Positions 59,901-64,000 of a stretch of DNA of 64,000 nt are shown here, in pieces (the stretch's first letter is position 1; the number at the start of each line of letters is the position of its first letter). Position numbers and translations under genes: made by a program. The DNA lies in contig JAHLKG010000010.1 in NCBI GenBank assembly GCA_025526995.1, positions 186,001-250,000 of the forward strand, written 5' to 3'. The notes beneath the pieces are model-generated. The model was given only the letters and a program-made list of their open reading frames with translations. It did not search any database and was not told the origin of the DNA. The stretch comes from Powellomyces hirtus (Eukaryota; Chytridiomycota; Chytridiomycetes; Spizellomycetales; Powellomycetaceae).

Positions 59901-62002
59901 ATGATGGAGGAAAACAGGATCAAGAACCGGAACATGTAAATGTACCAAAGTCCACGGAATCCATTGAGTGCTACCATCGTAATAGCGAGTACTAGTGTCA
60001 CCACGGCCAAGATCTTGACAATGATGTCAACGGCATATCCGTGACAATCTTGATAGCTGATGAGCTCACCTTAGATAGACGGTTGATTTCAAGATCGAGT
60101 TGTCCGACCTTGGTACTCGGGAAACTGGTATTCATAACCGCACGGGTGTCAATGCCGGTGTAGACCACCATGCCCAAAGCGTTGCCAGATGCGATGACTG
60201 TGTTCGCCCACAGCGTATTCTCGACGCTCAAGGATTCTACATGATCGCCTTCCTGCATAGATGTCAGGATAAGATGCATGAAGCTTCGATACGTACAGGA
60301 AGTAAACTCACTGTGGGGACTTCGATGCTCATATTACCGACAAAGGAATGAATGTCCTTATGTGGCTTTTCAGCTACAACATTGAAATGACTTAGTAACA
60401 AGGGGCAACCTATGCCTCGTATGGAGAACAAGTACCGTATACATTTGCACGCAAACGCAGAAGGGCTCGATCATTGGCGAGTTTCTGAGTGTACGGCACT
60501 GCTACTCTGCGGCGTACAGACAGCATCAGACAGGCGTCCCACGATACAACGCGAACTACTATGTTTCTACCTCAGCTTCCAGTCCGTTTCACCATCCAAC
60601 TGATCCGTGCGTATAAAACATGCGCCGCTATTTTCGGTCGTGCGAAGCAGAATGCAGTCGGCAGGAACCTGCTTGAGGATCGAGTTTCAGTAGCAGCCAT
60701 ATCGGCGAGTAAGCAATCAAGGCATCGTACGCGTTGGTTTTTTTCGATCAATATCATGTCTCCGACTTTGATAGCTGAACTCGGAATGCCTTCAAACCCG
60801 TTGTCTGTCAGCTTTTGATACAATTGCGAATTTGCTTCCTAAGGTTGATCTCCATGATGAGAAAGGCATCCATTCATTCATGTTTGTTAAACTGTAGCTA
60901 GCCAACCTCATCACGCTTATATCGCTTCCAATCGTCCCAGCCCTCTTTGCCCGTTGTGACCATAAGGACAAAGGTGAGAGGAGCGAAATATGTAAAAAGG
61001 TAGCCTGGCAAGACCATTCTGTGAGCTGAAGTGCAATGGACGATCAAGAATGTCCCGCGGTCGCCCATATGTCCATACCGATCTTCAGAGCGGGCACGAA
61101 CTGCGACAAGGCGACCAGTAGGAAATACAGGTTGAAAAAGAACTTGAACTAATGACATCGCTCTCATCAGACTTCCATGGGCTATGCGCGATTTGATACC
61201 AACATTCCTGTACCTGTTCATAGAGAACAATGGGTATGAAGCTGACAACGTTGTACTTCTGGTTGCGGATCACATTCGCAGGATATCCCGAATTGGAGGA
61301 GCTGGCTATCGCAGTCATCGATTGTTAAAAGTTCGAAAGCTGGGACAGATCATGGAATGGCGTTCCTTTCATTCCGCCACTTCGCACATACCATTGAGGT
61401 TTACAGTGCGTGGAGTGCTGGATGGCCCATTCCCAGTAATCATGCGCTTAATCCAACTCTTGCGATGCGAGGGTGTAAATCGTTTCACCTCGCGCGTATG
61501 TCGGGGCAGCAACTATTGATTAGAAGGCCAGGAAGTCAACAGCGGCGACAGTTACATGCTCGGAGTGATGTCTTTATAACAATGCAAGCTTATTTCTTCC
61601 TCCGTTCCACGTGCAGTCTCAAGTTTATTTGCTTCCCATACACATGCTTCTATCGCAGTTCCCCGTATGAGGGGCCCCCAAGTACGTACATCAATAGAGG
61701 AGTTGGATTGGCGACCGTCGTCGTCGTCCATGAATGGTTCGTCCTCCAAGCTGCTGAATGTCCCCTGGCTTGCCATTCTGTCTGGGAGAAGAGTCTTCAA
61801 GCGGATGTCCATAGCCGTCTTGGTCAGGCTTTTCCGGGCTCTTGCATACATTCCAATGCCGAAAACCCAAAGCCTAGCCAAAAAATCCCGACCGCAGCGA
61901 TCTTCTTGTGACGTGTTCTTGGCTTGGCTTCTGTTGCTGACTCAGGCGGTGTGGCTTGGCTACTTCCCCCGCAGCCCCGTCAATTCTGCAACCCCGCTCC
62001 AT
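56957..62002 (-). CDS. P4-type ATPase, Neo1/ATP9A-B class aminophospholipid flippase
   Basis: Endosome/Golgi flippase. N-terminal cytosolic part includes [20 protein letters not shown] and TWGPLIRG. The catalytic phosphorylation motif is [12 protein letters not shown] (59697-59683 encodes DKTGT). Other motifs: [85 protein letters not shown]-terminal membrane helices include [20 protein letters not shown], and the protein ends [12 protein letters not shown], close to the Neo1 terminus. The class has no CDC50 partner, and its short N- and C-termini fit. The first ATG able to open the frame (62002) does so only if the GGGG (minus strand) near 61992 is GGG; otherwise a 5' exon is missing. More than fifteen exons. 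Confidence 0.9.
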
Positions 62003-62408
62003 GCTGCTTCCGACGGGTCTTAAAACCTAGAAAACATTTGGGCATCGTCAATACCTCTTGGCAATGAAATGACAAGATTGTCAAATAGTTCTTGACTGGC
62101 CGATATCGACAGTTGAGGATGATATCACTGACTGCAACCACCCAAACATTTCTCGAGAAACTGACGGTTTATCGTTATTTGTTCACCCGGACATCGGTCG
62201 ATTCCGATTCAAACATAACTTACATGCTACCGAGTCACTTGTAATTGTTCACGAGCTCGGAACAGAGTTAACTCAACCGCTTCCGCGGCCCCGCCACGTT
62301 CCCTCGGGCGCCGCCGCGTAAACATTCGCTGACTAAGATGCCACGCCTCTTCTCCGGCTATTCCGAGCGCCCGCAGCACTCCTACATATAAGGCTCACCA
62401 CTGCCAAG
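62003..62408. promoter_or_regulatory. divergent promoter region of the P4-ATPase and the cyclic-nucleotide-binding gene
   Basis: About 405 bases between two divergent start codons. No distinct motif or repeat recognised; a tatataagg-like AT-rich box sits ~20 bases before the ATG at 62409, at a position more typical of the leader. Confidence 0.45.
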
Positions 62409-64000
62409 ATGCAGCCGTCTTCAGAAAAACCTCCTCATTCGATGAACGACTTCAGCAGCGTAACTCCTCCTCCCAAGAAGGGAATACTAACAGTGGTTCA
62501 GCGGCTTTTTAGTGCGGTGGCCGTAAAGAATAAAAAAACTCCGGACCAGCAACAAGACAAGCGACGGCTGTCTGCCGTAGAACCGTCTCCAGGAGAAAGG
62601 CGCTCTCGAACGTCCATAAAAGATCGCCTACGAAGGTTCTCTGCAGGCGCGGATGGAGCGGATAGACGATTCTCACTACCGACTGACAACAGCGAAAAGG
62701 TCGCGGAATCTGGTGGCGAAATCGACTCGACAACCTCACACTCCCGCAATGCAATCTCTCTTCCTGATACCCTTCAATCTCAGTCTCGACAAGCATCGGC
62801 GTGCTCGGACGTTGACGGCGCGGGGCCTCTCGCAGAGGGTTGTGGTTCAGGGAACACCCTCACCGGCCGTGTCAGTCGCACTGACCTTGGTGGCCTCTCT
62901 CGCAGTCGATCATATGTAGACCAACCCGATTCCAGTTATATCATGACGCCTGGAGGTGTGGTTTCCGTTTCTGATGCTCGCGAGAGCTTGGGGAATCATA
63001 GTCCACGGTCACAGTCGTTGACGCCAAATGCCACCGACGAGTCAAAGCAGAGCGAGGCACCGACAACTCATGAGATTATGGTGGGAGGGGAGATGCGAAC
63101 TGCAACTATAGATGAATTGACAACTCTGATGGCTTTTGGCGTCGTACTGCCCACCATGATGGACTTCCGGAAAATTGGGTTGGCAGGTGGTGGAAGCACG
63201 ACATCGGTGGCGGCAGCACCTCGGAACTCAACAACAACCCCTGTGCCACCAACTCACAATGTGACCCGAAGACGAAATTCTCTTCCAGCAAAAGCTCCAC
63301 AACCTGTTCTGCCTCCATCTCCGCTTTCGACTCAACCAGTGGTCGTCGGTCAACCCGCCAAGCGCAGTAGACGAAACTCCTTACCAGGACCGCCCAGGCC
63401 ATCCGTAACAACCGCAGCTGGTTCTCAGGAGGACTCAGCCAGCAGCTCGCGTCGCAACTCCGGATTGTCCTCAGGGGTCACAGATTCTTGCCGTGACATT
63501 GCACGAGAGCTTCCTGATTTTGAACGTCAACTTAACCTGCGCATGACGCCTGCCATTTTCCTTGCCGGAGAATACATTATTCGAAAGCGTGAAGTTGGGC
63601 AGGAGATGTACTTTCTCAGCAAGGGAAAGGTTGAGGTGGTTTCGAGTGATGGAAAGACAGTCTACAGCTCAATCGGACCTGGGTCGTTCTTTGGTATGTG
63701 TATAGGCGTTTGATGTTTGACGTCATGCAGCAGGGATTTGGATTAACGTTCAGAATCACTCGTAGGCGAGCTTGGAGTACTATTTGACATCCCTCGTACG
63801 GCTTCAGTGCGCACCCTTACAAACAGTTTCTGCATGGTGCTATCTCGAACTGATTTGCAGGAGGTCATGAGAGAGTTTCCATCCATCTCAGAGAGGTTCG
63901 AAAAGGTCGTAGCGGCCCGGATGGCCGAAGTGCGCTCAAGAAGAGACAGCGCTGTGCTTAGTAGAGTTAGAATCCAGGCAGCCTTCAATACCATCGAGGA
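62409..64000 (+). CDS. cyclic-nucleotide-binding-domain protein with long disordered N-terminus, 3' truncated by window edge
   Basis: Exon 1 is 62409-63693 and exon 2 starts at 63766 and runs off the window. It starts MQPSSEKPPHSMNDFSSVTP. The first ~370 residues are low complexity with repeated basic phospho-type sites: RRLSA, RRFSA, RRFSLP, RRRNSLP, RRNSLPGP, RRNSGL. The cyclic-nucleotide-binding domain follows: AGEYIIRKREVGQEMYFLSK, GKVEVVSSDGKTVYSSIGPG, then the phosphate-binding cassette GELGVLFDIPRTASVRTL with its conserved Glu and Arg. A helical extension (RFEKVVAARMAEVRSRRDSA) continues to the edge. It is not a PKA regulatory subunit (no docking domain or inhibitor site at the start). 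Fungal CNB proteins with C-terminal leucine-rich or F-box parts are possible relatives. Confidence 0.82.

Overview
The window is nuclear DNA from an intron-dense, gene-dense eukaryote: about 30 protein genes in 64 kb, on both strands, most with several introns of roughly 50-100 bp. The gene content points to a flagellated (zoosporic, chytrid-like) fungus. Fungal features are a Zap1-like zinc-finger regulator, a kinesin-1 of the fungal type, KSH1 and a CMS1 homolog. Features of an organism with a motile cilium are CFAP57, an LRRC46-like protein, an MDH1B-type N-terminal domain and a centrin. I infer the lineage from content only; no rRNA or other taxonomic marker is present.

Layout. 1-1138: 3' end of DNA polymerase kappa (+). 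~1646-2087: damaged cytochrome-b5-like gene (+). 2304-5715: ACAP-type Arf-GAP (-). 6291-8206: Zap1-like C2H2 factor (+). 8532-8912: KSH1 (-). 9248-10081: small complex I subunit (-). 10300-11337: SOSS-B single-strand DNA-binding protein (+). 12111-12961: SSU72 (+). 13145-14357: translin (-). 14519-15629: centrin (+). 16140-17111: orphan seven-helix membrane protein (+). 17516-18370: Rab-like GTPase (-). 18491-19505: helix-hairpin-helix protein (+). 19629-20658: unidentified, possibly broken gene (-). 20943-21809: EEP-family hydrolase (+). 21958-25528: kinesin-1 (-). 26173-28553: transketolase (+). 28839-29825: CDC34-type E2 (-). 30555-32349: complex I 49 kDa subunit (+). A 2.1 kb stretch without a recognisable gene follows.

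From 34.5 kb on, cilium-related genes are frequent: CFAP57 (+, 34495-40293), beta-tubulin (-, 40504-42166), CMS1 (+, 43029-44060), a large multi-WD40 protein (-, 44301-48403), LRRC46-like (+, 48612-50223), SURF1 (-, 50349-51617), a 91-residue unknown (-, 51848-52272), an FGD-type RhoGEF with two FYVE-like fingers (+, 52449-55858), a stand-alone MDH1B N-terminal domain (+, 56291-56840), a Neo1/ATP9-type P4-ATPase (-, 56957-62002) and a cyclic-nucleotide-binding protein running off the right edge (+, from 62409).

Themes: cytoskeleton and cilium (CFAP57, beta-tubulin, kinesin-1, centrin, LRRC46-like, MDH1B-like); membrane traffic (ACAP, KSH1, FGD/FYVE, P4-ATPase, Rab-like); mitochondrial respiration (two complex I subunits, SURF1); genome maintenance and RNA (Pol kappa, SOSS-B, SSU72, translin, CMS1). 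I find no mobile element, tRNA, rRNA or CRISPR array. Several genes can be read through only by allowing a one-base shift at a short homopolymer, which suggests residual indel errors in the assembly. Long G or C homopolymers (10-18 bases) sit in introns of the right half. CDS coordinates below span start to stop codon including introns; exon joins were inferred from reading frame, splice signals and family similarity.
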